Below, piece by piece: positions 54,422 to 63,777 of a DNA stretch of 64,000 bases. Position 1 is the stretch's first letter. Every line of letters begins with the position of its first letter. The DNA lies in assembly GCA_049472395.1 (NCBI GenBank), contig JBLIRR010000010.1, positions 1 to 64,000 of the forward strand, written 5' to 3'. The notes under the pieces are model-generated. The model did not search any database. It was given only the letters and a program-made list of their open reading frames with translations, and was not told the origin of the DNA. The stretch comes from JBLIRR01 sp049472395. GTDB lineage: Bacteria > SZUA-182 > DTGQ01 > JBLIRR01. The position numbers and the translations under genes were made by a program.

Positions 54422-56890
54422 ATGGAAATACAAAAGATCACCGTAATCGGGTCGGGTGTCATGGGCAGCGGCATAGCTGCGCATCTTGTTAATGCCGGTT
54501 TTAATGATGTGTGTCTTTTGGATATTTTGCCGTCAAAACTAAATGATGCGCAAATACAAAAAGGATACACCAGTGAAAATAAACACATCAGAAATATTGT
54601 AGCACGGAAAAATTTGAATGCACTGATTAAAGGGAAACCCCCACAGCTTGGCTCATTAAAATTAGAAAAAAATATAACCATTGGAAACACAACAGACGAT
54701 TTTGAGCGATTCATTGCCCCCTCGGATTGGATTATAGAAGTCGTTCCTGAAGTTGCACGAATTAAGAACGAGCTTTTTAAGAGGATAGATACCGTCAGAA
54801 AACCTGGCTCCATTGTCTCCTCCAATACATCGGGAATCTCCATAAAGGAAATGGTGGAGGGATGCTCTGATGAATTAAAAAAACATTTCCTCATTACCCA
54901 TTTTTTTAATCCCGTACGATATATGAAACTACTTGAAATCGTTAAAGATGAATCAACACTCCCCGATGTTGTTGAGACAATAGAAACAATAGGGCAGGAA
55001 CAATTAGGAAAGGGAATAGTCCGAAGCTACGATGTTCCCGCGTTTGTAGGCAACAGGATAGGTGTGTATGATATTATGTTTCTGATGAGCCTCATAAAAG
55101 AGTATGACATCGTCACTATAAATGCAGTGTATGATAAAAAACTCGGTTATAGTGCAAAACCTTTCAGCACTTGCGACTTGGTGGGACTCGATACCCTGTC
55201 CCATGTGGTGCACTATCTTTATTCTGCGACACACGACGAATCACACGATATATTTGCCGCGCCGGAGGTTCTCACAAAACTGGTAGACAGCGGGCGGATT
55301 GGAAGAAAATCAGGGGCGGGATTTTTTAAACGTGAAAACACAAATGGGCATAAGATGGATTTTGTTATTGATCCTGATACCTTGCAGTATGTTCCCAAAA
55401 AAAATATCACAATTAAATCAATAAAAAAAATAAAGCATGCAAAATCATTAGGGAACGCCATTAAGATAATGTATGAAAGCAGTGACGTAGGGGGTGAAAT
55501 CTTCAGAAAAAATGTACATGCACTGATACGGTATTCTTTTGCCAGAGCGCCGGAGATAAGCCCTGATGGAATAGAAGCAGTGGACAATGCAATGAGATGG
55601 GGATTTAATCGTAAATTCGGGCCTGGCCAAATTCTTGACATTATCGGAGTTGAGAAGGTGGTAAAAAATGTTGAAAAAGAGGCAGAGGTCCCCCCGCTCT
55701 TAAAAGAATTGTATACAACAGGAAAAAAGAGAGTTTATTTATCAAACGGAAATAAGGAAGATCTGATATTTGCTCATGGGAGTGAATATAAAAAGATAAA
55801 AAGACCAGATAAATATCTCACTTTTAAAGAACTAAGTAAGCGCTCGCACCCTATTTTTGAAATAAAAAACGGCGGAAGGATCTTTGACATAGGCGATGAT
55901 ATCCTAGCGGTTGAGATGCTCTCTCGGAATGGAACTATTAATTTAGAGGTAATAGAGGCCATCAGTAAAGCCCTTGAGCTTGCGGAAGAAAAAGCTCGCG
56001 GATTAATCATAGGAAATGATTTGGAAAATTTTTCCTTCGGTGCAGATCTCGATATGTTGGTCGGATATTCTTTGAGAGGAAAAACGAAAGTTATTGAAAA
56101 AGTTATTCGCAATTTTCAAATGCTTAATCATAAGCTTAAATTTTCCAAGGTACCTGTGGTGGTAACAAAAAGAGGGATAGCAATAGGGGGAGGTTGTGAA
56201 CTTGGCTTTGGAGCCCATATTAGAGCTGCTCATGACACCTATATCGGTTTGGTGGAATTTGGTGTCGGATTGATTCCTGCAGGGGGAGGAACCAAAGAGG
56301 TATTAATCAGAAAATATAAAAAGCATGCCCACAAAGAAGAGCTGGACCCGTTAGATTACATAAGGGAGGCCTTTGAGCAAATAGCGTTTTTAAAAGTCTC
56401 TACAAGCGCCTATGAAGCCCAGGAACTTGGTTATTTGTCAGAAACGGATCGTATTTCCATGAATAGTGATTTTTTACTGTATGATGCAAAAGAAGATATT
56501 AAAGAACTTTCAGAGCATTACACTCCACCGGAAGAAACATACGTTCCTCTTCCCGGCCGAGATATAAAAGCAACGCTTTATACAGGCATAGATTTGGCGA
56601 AAGCAGCTCGTCAATTACCCCCCATGAAGGTGCCCAATTTCATAAGAACACATATGGAGTTGGTGGCAAAAACATTAGCGGATGTTGTCAGTGGAGGGGA
56701 TATCCCTTTCCCTGGTAAAAAATTCAGTGAATCTGAGTTGCTGGAAAAAGAAAAGGAAGCATTTTTAAGATTGACGACTGAAATGTCCATTAAAGAAAAA
56801 TTTTCCTGGCTCCAGATTGCATCAAGCACGCTCAAGAAAAAACCATTTCCATGGGCTTTTAAAGCTATTAAGAACTCATATTTAAACTAA
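54422..56890 (+). CDS. fadN: Bifunctional 3-hydroxyacyl-CoA dehydrogenase/enoyl-CoA hydratase, FadN type
   Basis: 822 aa (826 from the alternative ATG at 54410). N-terminal Rossmann domain with IGSGVMGSGIAAHLVNAG, then 3-hydroxyacyl-CoA dehydrogenase C-domains (DVPAFVGNRIGVY and GAGFFKRE), then a crotonase domain at about 490-700 with the glutamates in GGGCELGFGAH and LVEFGVGLIPAGGG. Domain order (dehydrogenase first, hydratase last) is that of Bacillus FadN, the reverse of E. coli FadB. Hydrates enoyl-CoA and oxidises the 3-hydroxyacyl-CoA. First gene of the beta-oxidation operon, 22 nt before the thiolase. Confidence 0.93.
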   Translation: MEIQKITVIGSGVMGSGIAAHLVNAGFNDVCLLDILPSKLNDAQIQKGYTSENKHIRNIVARKNLNALIKGKPPQLGSLKLEKNITIGNTTDDFERFIAPSDWIIEVVPEVARIKNELFKRIDTVRKPGSIVSSNTSGISIKEMVEGCSDELKKHFLITHFFNPVRYMKLLEIVKDESTLPDVVETIETIGQEQLGKGIVRSYDVPAFVGNRIGVYDIMFLMSLIKEYDIVTINAVYDKKLGYSAKPFSTCDLVGLDTLSHVVHYLYSATHDESHDIFAAPEVLTKLVDSGRIGRKSGAGFFKRENTNGHKMDFVIDPDTLQYVPKKNITIKSIKKIKHAKSLGNAIKIMYESSDVGGEIFRKNVHALIRYSFARAPEISPDGIEAVDNAMRWGFNRKFGPGQILDIIGVEKVVKNVEKEAEVPPLLKELYTTGKKRVYLSNGNKEDLIFAHGSEYKKIKRPDKYLTFKELSKRSHPIFEIKNGGRIFDIGDDILAVEMLSRNGTINLEVIEAISKALELAEEKARGLIIGNDLENFSFGADLDMLVGYSLRGKTKVIEKVIRNFQMLNHKLKFSKVPVVVTKRGIAIGGGCELGFGAHIRAAHDTYIGLVEFGVGLIPAGGGTKEVLIRKYKKHAHKEELDPLDYIREAFEQIAFLKVSTSAYEAQELGYLSETDRISMNSDFLLYDAKEDIKELSEHYTPPEETYVPLPGRDIKATLYTGIDLAKAARQLPPMKVPNFIRTHMELVAKTLADVVSGGDIPFPGKKFSESELLEKEKEAFLRLTTEMSIKEKFSWLQIASSTLKKKPFPWAFKAIKNSYLN

Positions 56891-56912
56891 ACGAAAAAAG
56901 GAAGGCAAGGCC

Positions 56913-58169
56913 ATGAGCGAAAAAGTATACATTGTCAACGCAAGAAGAATACCGGTGTGTAAAAGTAGGGGTGAAAAAATACCCCCGGAAGAAGGGGGCA
57001 ATGGCATTGAACGATATCAGGGTACATATGAAAGTATGGGCTCTGTGGAGCTTCTTTCCTTTGTGTTAAAAGATTTAGTAAAGAGCACCCCCATACCAAA
57101 GGAAGATATTGCGGATATAATAACCGGTTGTGCCATGCAGGACAAGGATCAGGGTGCAAATGTCTCCAGAATAGCACAACTTACCTTGGATTTACCCTGG
57201 GACATTCCTGCTGTCACGGTCGACAGGTTATGTGGTTCAAGTCTGACTGCTGCCATGAAAGCCGCGGAATTCCTTATTGCCGGTCAGAAATTTAAGGATG
57301 AAAAACCGGGGGCTGTTCTGGTCAGTGGGATTGAACACATGGGGCACCATGATATGAGCGCTGCCTTTCGACCGAGTAGTTATTTTTACAATGAATTTGC
57401 CAAAAACAATATTGATGCATTAAGCATGGGATTAACAGCTGAAAAATTAGCTGAAATGTATAATATTTCAAGAAAAGCGCAGGAGATATATGCCTTCGGG
57501 AGCCATACCAAGGCTGTAAAAGCAACCTCAGAAGGAAAATTTGACGATGAAATAATCCCCGTTACCCTGCCGGATGGCACATTACTCAAAAAAGATATTG
57601 GCCCACGGGAATATAGCTCTTTAGAAGAAGCTCTTTCGCTCTTCAGCAAGCTCAAGCCTGCTTTTAAAAATGGTGGCACAGTTACTGCCGCCACTTCAGC
57701 CCCTTATTCTGACGGAGCAGCGGGTTTATTTCTTGCCTCGGAATGGTATGTAAAAGAGAAGCAGCTTCGCCCAATGGCAGAGATTATTGCCTGGGGGTCG
57801 GTGGGCGTTGATCCGAATATTATGGGCTATGGCCCCGTGGTAGCTACAAAGATGGCTTTAAAGCGGGCTGGCATTGATTTAAAGGACATAGGCCTCATTG
57901 AGATGAACGAAGCCTTTTGTGCACAAACACTCGCATGTATACAGCAGCTTAGTAAAGATTTTGCCATTGATGAAGAGGAGTTTAAAAAAATAATCAATGT
58001 GAATGGCGGGGCGACTGCATTGGGGCATCCTCTTGGTGCGACCGGTGCCAAATTATTAACCACGTTGGTTCATGAATTAAAAAAAAGACCGGATATTGAA
58101 TATGGATTGGTCACAATGTGTATTGGGATGGGGCAGGGTGACGCCATGATTGTGAGGAATATTGCATAA
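56913..58169 (+). CDS. fadA: Acetyl-CoA acyltransferase (3-ketoacyl-CoA thiolase)
   Basis: 418 aa. Cleaves 3-ketoacyl-CoA to acetyl-CoA. Acyl-accepting C106 in DRLCGSSLTA, the His in NGGATALGHPLGATGAK near 371, and the second Cys in CIGMGQGDAM near 403. The stop shares a base with the next ATG (TAATG). Confidence 0.95.
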   Translation: MSEKVYIVNARRIPVCKSRGEKIPPEEGGNGIERYQGTYESMGSVELLSFVLKDLVKSTPIPKEDIADIITGCAMQDKDQGANVSRIAQLTLDLPWDIPAVTVDRLCGSSLTAAMKAAEFLIAGQKFKDEKPGAVLVSGIEHMGHHDMSAAFRPSSYFYNEFAKNNIDALSMGLTAEKLAEMYNISRKAQEIYAFGSHTKAVKATSEGKFDDEIIPVTLPDGTLLKKDIGPREYSSLEEALSLFSKLKPAFKNGGTVTAATSAPYSDGAAGLFLASEWYVKEKQLRPMAEIIAWGSVGVDPNIMGYGPVVATKMALKRAGIDLKDIGLIEMNEAFCAQTLACIQQLSKDFAIDEEEFKKIINVNGGATALGHPLGATGAKLLTTLVHELKKRPDIEYGLVTMCIGMGQGDAMIVRNIA

Positions 58170-59878
58170 TGAAAAAGATCAGCTATCAGGATAAACCATG
58201 GCTATCACATTATGATAAAGAGATTCCAAAAACAATAAAGTACCAAGAAAAATGCCTGCCGGATATATTGGAAGCAACTGCACGCATATTCCCTGATAAA
58301 ATGGCTCTTTTTTTTGAGGGATATAAAACTACCTATAGAGAGCTTAAGATCATGGTTGACCACCTTGCTTCCTCCCTTATCAATTTCGGCATACAAAAAG
58401 GTGATGCGGTGGCTGTTCTTCTTCCAAACCTTATCCCTTGTGTAGTAAGCTATTACGCCATATTAAAAATAGGGGCGATAGCAGTCATGAATAATCCCCT
58501 CTCTTCAATTCCGGAGCTTGAATATCAATTTAATGACTCAGGTTCCAAATGTCTCATTACCTTAGACCTTCTCGCAAATCAGATGATAGATCTGCGCCCA
58601 CACACAAATATTAAACAAATAGTATATACCTCAATAGGAGATTATCTGCCTTTCCCAAAAAATTTATTATTTCCGCTTGTGGCAAAAAGGAAAAATCTTG
58701 CCGCAAAGGTAAAATCTTCTCACAATGTGTATCGATGGAAAGATATTCTGAGCTCACCTATAGAGAATCCTCAGCACATGCCTCTTTCTTTTCACGATAG
58801 AGCCATGTATCAATATACAGGAGGAACCACAGGTATTTCAAAAGGCGCTATCATTACCCATGGCAATATGAGCACACAGGTCCAGCAAATTGCAGCATGG
58901 TTTGACCAATTTGAAAAAGGTGCAGAGCTGCTGCTCGGGGCTCTCCCCTTCTTCCATGTTTTTGGGCTCACAACGGCAATGAATTTCCCGATATATATGG
59001 GATGGGGGAATATCTTGATTCCCAAACCCCGGCCCGAAATTCTGCTTAAAGCTATACATAAATATAAACCGAGCTTTGCTCCCCTCGTTCCCACTATGTA
59101 TATTGGAATGATTAATCATCCTGATATTGACAAATTTGATATGACCTCCATCAATGCATGTTTTTCTGGGAGCGCTCCTCTTCCAATCGAAGTAATAAAA
59201 GAGTTTGAGAAAAAAACAGGCGCAATAATATTGGAAGGATTTGGTCTTACTGAGGCATCACCGGTAACACACATTAACCCCATTTACGGACAGCGAAAAA
59301 TTGGCAGCATTGGTCTTCCTCTTCCTGATACAGAATGCCGCATCGTGAATATAAAAAACGGAACAACAGATGTTCCTGTTGGAGAGACAGGCGAGTTACT
59401 CATCAGAGGCCCGCAAATAATGAGCGGCTACCTGAACAAATCCGATGAAACCGAAGCAGCCCTTAAAGAAGGCTGGCTCCACACAGGTGATGTTGCAACA
59501 ATGGATGAAGAGGGGTACTTCTATATTGTGGATCGTATCAAAGATATGATTATTTCTAGTGGATATAATGTATATCCTCGTGATATAGAAGAGGTTCTTT
59601 ATAAAAATCCAAAAGTAGAAGAGGTTGCTGCTATTGGGACACCGCATCCCTATCGGGGTGAAGCCATTAAAGTATATATAGTGCTTAAAAAAGGGGTAAC
59701 AGCAACTGAAAAAGAGCTTTTTGAATACTGTAAATTGAACCTGGCTAAATATAAACTGCCCACGGAAGTTGAATTCAGAAAAGAGCTTCCCAAAAGTAAA
59801 ATTGGAAAGATCCTGAAAAAGAAACTCAGAGAAGCAGAGTATGAAAAACAAGAAAAAATTAAAATTTTTAATTATTAA
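58169..59878 (+). CDS. fadD: Long-chain fatty acyl-CoA synthetase
   Basis: 569 aa adenylate-forming ligase that activates fatty acids with ATP and CoA. YTGGTTGISKGAIITH (P-loop-like), GFGLTEASPVTH, GWLHTGDVATMD, and ISSGYNVYPRDIEE with the C-terminal lysine in PKSKIGKILKK. Length and motifs fit long-chain FadD. Coupled to the thiolase by overlap. Confidence 0.95.
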   Translation: MKKISYQDKPWLSHYDKEIPKTIKYQEKCLPDILEATARIFPDKMALFFEGYKTTYRELKIMVDHLASSLINFGIQKGDAVAVLLPNLIPCVVSYYAILKIGAIAVMNNPLSSIPELEYQFNDSGSKCLITLDLLANQMIDLRPHTNIKQIVYTSIGDYLPFPKNLLFPLVAKRKNLAAKVKSSHNVYRWKDILSSPIENPQHMPLSFHDRAMYQYTGGTTGISKGAIITHGNMSTQVQQIAAWFDQFEKGAELLLGALPFFHVFGLTTAMNFPIYMGWGNILIPKPRPEILLKAIHKYKPSFAPLVPTMYIGMINHPDIDKFDMTSINACFSGSAPLPIEVIKEFEKKTGAIILEGFGLTEASPVTHINPIYGQRKIGSIGLPLPDTECRIVNIKNGTTDVPVGETGELLIRGPQIMSGYLNKSDETEAALKEGWLHTGDVATMDEEGYFYIVDRIKDMIISSGYNVYPRDIEEVLYKNPKVEEVAAIGTPHPYRGEAIKVYIVLKKGVTATEKELFEYCKLNLAKYKLPTEVEFRKELPKSKIGKILKKKLREAEYEKQEKIKIFNY

Positions 59879-59928
59879 TTGCTTATTATTTATGCCTCAT
59901 ATAACAACATATAGCATGGAGGGAAAAA

Positions 59929-61080
59929 GTGGATTTTAAGCTAAGTATCGAACAAGAAGCAATACAAAAGGCAGCACGAGATTTTGCAAAGGGTGAATTT
60001 GATAAAGAGAGCGCTCTTGAGCATGAAAAATCTCATACCTTTCCGGAAAAAATATGGAAAAAAGCCTGCGATCTAAATTTTATTGGTGTTCACTTTCCGG
60101 AAAAGTATAATGGGCAGGATTATGGCGTCTTTGAAAATGCTCTTATTGTGGAAGAGTTTTGCCGCAGAGATTCAGGAATCGGAACATGCCTGACTTTAGC
60201 TGATTTTGCATCAGAGATTATCTTACGCTTTGGAACAGATGAGCAGAAAGAAAAATATTTAATTCCCCTTACCAAGGGTGAGGCAATCTCTGGTGGAGCA
60301 TTTACAGAACCTGATCATGGAAGTGACATTACGCTCATGAATACAACCGCCATAAAAGAGGGAAATGAGTATATTATTAATGGAGTAAAAACCTTTATTA
60401 CCAATGGAACCATTGGGAACTTTGTGATAGTCCTGTGCCACACAGACAACAAGGCGGAACCTCCCTACCGTGGTCAATCACTTTTTATTGTGGAAAAAGG
60501 GACAGCCGGCTATACGGCGAGAGAAATTGGCGAAAAAATGGGAATAAAAATGACCTCCACAGCAGAGCTCTCCTTCGATAGCGTCCGAGTTCCTTCCTCA
60601 CATCGTATAGGAGAGGAAAACAAAGGATTTTATTATGTGCTTAAGTTCTTTGATGAAAGCAGAATAGAAATTGCAGCCCAGGCACTTGGCATAGCCCAGG
60701 GTGCATTTGACCGAGCGCTTGCCTATTGTAAAGAACGCAGTCAATTCAACAAAAAGATCATAGATTTTCAGGTAACACAACATAAATTTGCAGATATGGC
60801 GACAAAAATTGAAACAGCAAGGCTCTTGGTGTATAAAGCAGCCTGGAATTTTGATAAAGGCAACATTGATCCGAAACTCACCTCCATGGCTAAAATGCAT
60901 GCAGCCCGTGTTGCAGTCGAAGTAGCAGAAGAGGCGGTTCAGTTGTTGGGCGGATATGGCTATATGCTTGAATATGAAGTGGAACGTTTCTATCGGGATG
61001 CCAGAATAACCGAGATTTATGAGGGTACACGAGAAATACAGAAAAATACCATAGCACGCGGATTATTAGGCAAACTATAG
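59929..61080 (+). CDS. Acyl-CoA dehydrogenase (short/medium, 383 aa)
   Basis: 383 aa. GGAFTEPDHGSDITLM, GVKTFITNG, RSQFNKKIIDFQVTQHKFADM, LGGYGYMLEYEVERFYRDAR and the catalytic Glu in EIYEGTREIQ. Oxidises acyl-CoA, reducing Etf. GTG start at 59929 is supported by GGAGGG five bases upstream. Last gene of the operon; it ends 6 nt from the convergent fusion gene. Confidence 0.95.
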   Translation: MDFKLSIEQEAIQKAARDFAKGEFDKESALEHEKSHTFPEKIWKKACDLNFIGVHFPEKYNGQDYGVFENALIVEEFCRRDSGIGTCLTLADFASEIILRFGTDEQKEKYLIPLTKGEAISGGAFTEPDHGSDITLMNTTAIKEGNEYIINGVKTFITNGTIGNFVIVLCHTDNKAEPPYRGQSLFIVEKGTAGYTAREIGEKMGIKMTSTAELSFDSVRVPSSHRIGEENKGFYYVLKFFDESRIEIAAQALGIAQGAFDRALAYCKERSQFNKKIIDFQVTQHKFADMATKIETARLLVYKAAWNFDKGNIDPKLTSMAKMHAARVAVEVAEEAVQLLGGYGYMLEYEVERFYRDARITEIYEGTREIQKNTIARGLLGKL

Positions 61081-61086
61081 CCTTTG

Positions 61087-63252
61087 TTATAATCTGCTCT
61101 TTAAGAACTTAATTATTTGATCGAGGATGTCATACGAACCATTGCTGTTAATAATATTATGGCGTTCTGAGGGGATAATGATTAATTCTTTGTCAGGGGA
61201 TCCTATTTTCTTATACAACCACTCGCTTCCTTGGGGATCAACGACCGGATCATCGGAAGCTTGGATTATTAACGCAGGTATAGTAATCTCTGAAAGGCGT
61301 TGTGAGGCAACATCTATTAGTTCCAATAGCTCTTTGATACCACTCACTGGATTTCGCATATAATTAATATGCGGATTTTCAGGCTCATTGGGAACAAAAT
61401 GCCAGCGGCCCTCTTCCTTTATAAGTTTATGTGCCAGCTTATCCCAAAGAAGAACAGCGGGCGCAAGTTTGGCTGTCTTTTTTCGAAGCCGAATCGCCGG
61501 ATTAATAGTAAAGACTGCTCTCACTTTAAAAAGATTTTTTGCAGCAGACAGCAGGGCTAAGGTCCCACCTGCGCTAAATCCACCCAGGACTACTTTTTTA
61601 CACGTATTTGCCAGCACAAGGTAACCCCGATCAACAGAGTTTATCCACTCCTCCCAGCTTCGCTGGGCAAGATCTTCCGGGCTTGTGCCATGCCCCCTCA
61701 ATCGTGGGGCATACACCGTATACCCTGATTCATGAAGCCTTTTAGCAAGAGGCCTTACTTCTTCCGGGGCAGCCATATAACCGTGAAGAAGCAGTATACC
61801 AACCTTGGCTCGAAAACGCCGCAGGAAAAAAGGAGCACCGATATTCATCGGCTTCGACTCCTCCTTAATAAAGTATTCATTATAGTCAGCAATGAATTCC
61901 TGTGTATCAGTGTGGCAAAACAACTCTCTTAGCCGCCAACTGGTAAACCAACGGGGATAGGAGGCAATAAACTGAAGCTTTCTCGTAACAGGACGCAGAT
62001 ACTCGATTTCATTCAGAATAACCTGATATGTATTTTGGCTGCGTATAGTATTAAAATTAAATATCTCCGATACCTTTGTGCTCCTCTTGTGAATCATATC
62101 ACCCTCTATTTCTAAAATCCCGCTCTTTTCAGCTACTGAGAGAAAATCTAACAGCCTTTCCATATCGTAGCTCAGTTGAACATTCTGATTATGATGCAAT
62201 GCAGCGTGAAAATGTATGGAACGTATATTCGCCACCGCCTCGGAAGCAAGGTAGAGTCTTTTTGCCAAATCAAACAAGTTAAGACGTGTGCGATTATAAT
62301 ACTTTACAAGATATGCAGAGAGATGATCATGGTTCACTGTTGTCATACGATAAATAGAATCCATAAATTTCATGGTCAGCTTACTGGCAATCCGCCTCAT
62401 AAGAGGTCGAGAAGGCAATACATCATCCGGAAGTATCGGCCGAGGAGTAATGATGTCCTTCTGAATGCGCCGATTCTTGAGCAATTGTTTAATAGCGAAA
62501 GGTGTGCCAAACCAAATATCTATATCAACTCCGGACAGGAGCATAGTACCTTCAGTTTTCAATTCTTCCCTAAGCCGATCCGAAATGTCTTTTACAAGAT
62601 ATGAGGCAAGTTTCTCAATTGCATTTTCTTCTGAACGGAGGGGGTAATAGGTCACATTGACGGGAACGAGGAATATTTCTTTCTCTGTCACTTCGTCCAT
62701 AGAGGAAAGGTTAAACACTTCAAGTTGCTGCTGTAACAATTCCGGCATATTTTTTTGTAAATGTCGAAGCCTTTGGTGATAAAATTCAGCGCGCAATGAG
62801 AGGGCAGCAGCCCCTGTATGGGGTGGACGTCTCGCTCCTGTTGTGCTGTATATCAGAAACTTGCCCTTCTCAACAATCTTCTTATCCTTGATCATTGCTC
62901 CTTCGGGGAAGAATAACCAGGGATTTTCTCCTGTAAGAAGGGACCTTACGATAATTTTGTCACGATTAGGATCCTTTGTCGAGACTGCCCCTATATGTTC
63001 CAAATAACTACAAAGGGGACCTGTAAAGAGACCATGATAGGCCAATGACATCAAGGGCTTACCAGTAATCTTATAGAGCTCGTAGGCAAGTATCAGGGTT
63101 TCTAGACGGGTAAAATGATTTACCACAAAGAGGTTAACTCCATTTGGGATTTTTTCGACGCCATGGATATGCACTGAGGCCTTGAACAGACGTTCTATTA
63201 CATTAATCCCCATCTTGCCTATGGAAAAAGCAAGGCGATTGATCTCTGTCAT
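61087..63252 (-). CDS. Fusion: PlsC-type acyltransferase plus alpha/beta hydrolase
   Basis: 721 aa. N-terminal domain (about 35-230) is a glycerol-phosphate acyltransferase type: NHFTRLET near 50 replaces the usual NHXXXXD, and FFPEGAM near 117 is the second motif. A helical linker follows. The C-terminal domain (about 495-720) is an alpha/beta hydrolase: LLLHGYMAAPEE, nucleophile serine in GGFSAGG near 560, Asp in QASDDPVVDP and His in SERHNII. It may transfer and hydrolyse acyl chains on lipids or CoA. Both motif sets look intact. Its place beside beta-oxidation genes suggests a link to fatty acids. Confidence 0.85.
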   Translation of the reverse strand: MTEINRLAFSIGKMGINVIERLFKASVHIHGVEKIPNGVNLFVVNHFTRLETLILAYELYKITGKPLMSLAYHGLFTGPLCSYLEHIGAVSTKDPNRDKIIVRSLLTGENPWLFFPEGAMIKDKKIVEKGKFLIYSTTGARRPPHTGAAALSLRAEFYHQRLRHLQKNMPELLQQQLEVFNLSSMDEVTEKEIFLVPVNVTYYPLRSEENAIEKLASYLVKDISDRLREELKTEGTMLLSGVDIDIWFGTPFAIKQLLKNRRIQKDIITPRPILPDDVLPSRPLMRRIASKLTMKFMDSIYRMTTVNHDHLSAYLVKYYNRTRLNLFDLAKRLYLASEAVANIRSIHFHAALHHNQNVQLSYDMERLLDFLSVAEKSGILEIEGDMIHKRSTKVSEIFNFNTIRSQNTYQVILNEIEYLRPVTRKLQFIASYPRWFTSWRLRELFCHTDTQEFIADYNEYFIKEESKPMNIGAPFFLRRFRAKVGILLLHGYMAAPEEVRPLAKRLHESGYTVYAPRLRGHGTSPEDLAQRSWEEWINSVDRGYLVLANTCKKVVLGGFSAGGTLALLSAAKNLFKVRAVFTINPAIRLRKKTAKLAPAVLLWDKLAHKLIKEEGRWHFVPNEPENPHINYMRNPVSGIKELLELIDVASQRLSEITIPALIIQASDDPVVDPQGSEWLYKKIGSPDKELIIIPSERHNIINSNGSYDILDQIIKFLKSRL

Positions 63253-63291
63253 AATTCCCTCATATCCCCATATCTTTGACTTTAATGGAAT

Positions 63292-63777
63292 CTATGGAGG
63301 TAATAATCTATATACAGCTGCCAACACAGTATCATAAATCTCATCAAACTTACCTCTCAGCTCATCCGAGAGGGTTTCGCCAAACTCATCAGCATGTCCT
63401 ATCTCTATTCCGATTAAATAGAGGCGATCAGGCAAAGGCATGCCTAACCGTCTATTCAGCACGAGGGCCTCAGGAAGATTTATCCCATGAATATGATATA
63501 CTTTTTGAGAAAAAGCTGATAATTCTTTCTCGCTTAAAATAATCACAGAACCGCTCGCTAGCCTACTCGTGATTATTGAATCAAGTAATATGATCTCTTT
63601 ATATCCTGAAAATTGACACGCAAGGTCTAAGGGAGACCCTACAAATTCACACACCTCAGTATTTTTATAATGATACAATTCTTTTTCAAGGAGTTTTCCT
63701 ATTTTAATGCCAATGCAATCATTTTTTACAATAGGATTTCCTAAATAAGCAATTAATCTGTCTGATTTTACCTTGAT
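63292..63777 (-). CDS. [NiFe] hydrogenase maturation protease
   Basis: About 161 aa. Reads AYLGNPIVKNDCIGIKIGKL, then FVGSPLDLACQFSGYKEIILLD, and HIHGINLPEALVLN, matching the metal-binding Asp and His of HybD/HycI-type proteases that clip the large-subunit C-terminus after nickel insertion. The conserved N-terminus lies upstream of any ATG, GTG or TTG that would keep it: the frame runs from a TGA and the only candidates are ATC at 63777 or ATT. A TTG at 63678 would cut off the active-site region. It overlaps the end of the hydrogenase gene by about 10 nt. Either a rare start codon is used or a sequencing error hides it. Confidence 0.75.
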   Translation of the reverse strand: MKVKSDRLIAYLGNPIVKNDCIGIKIGKLLEKELYHYKNTEVCEFVGSPLDLACQFSGYKEIILLDSIITSRLASGSVIILSEKELSAFSQKVYHIHGINLPEALVLNRRLGMPLPDRLYLIGIEIGHADEFGETLSDELRGKFDEIYDTVLAAVYRLLPP

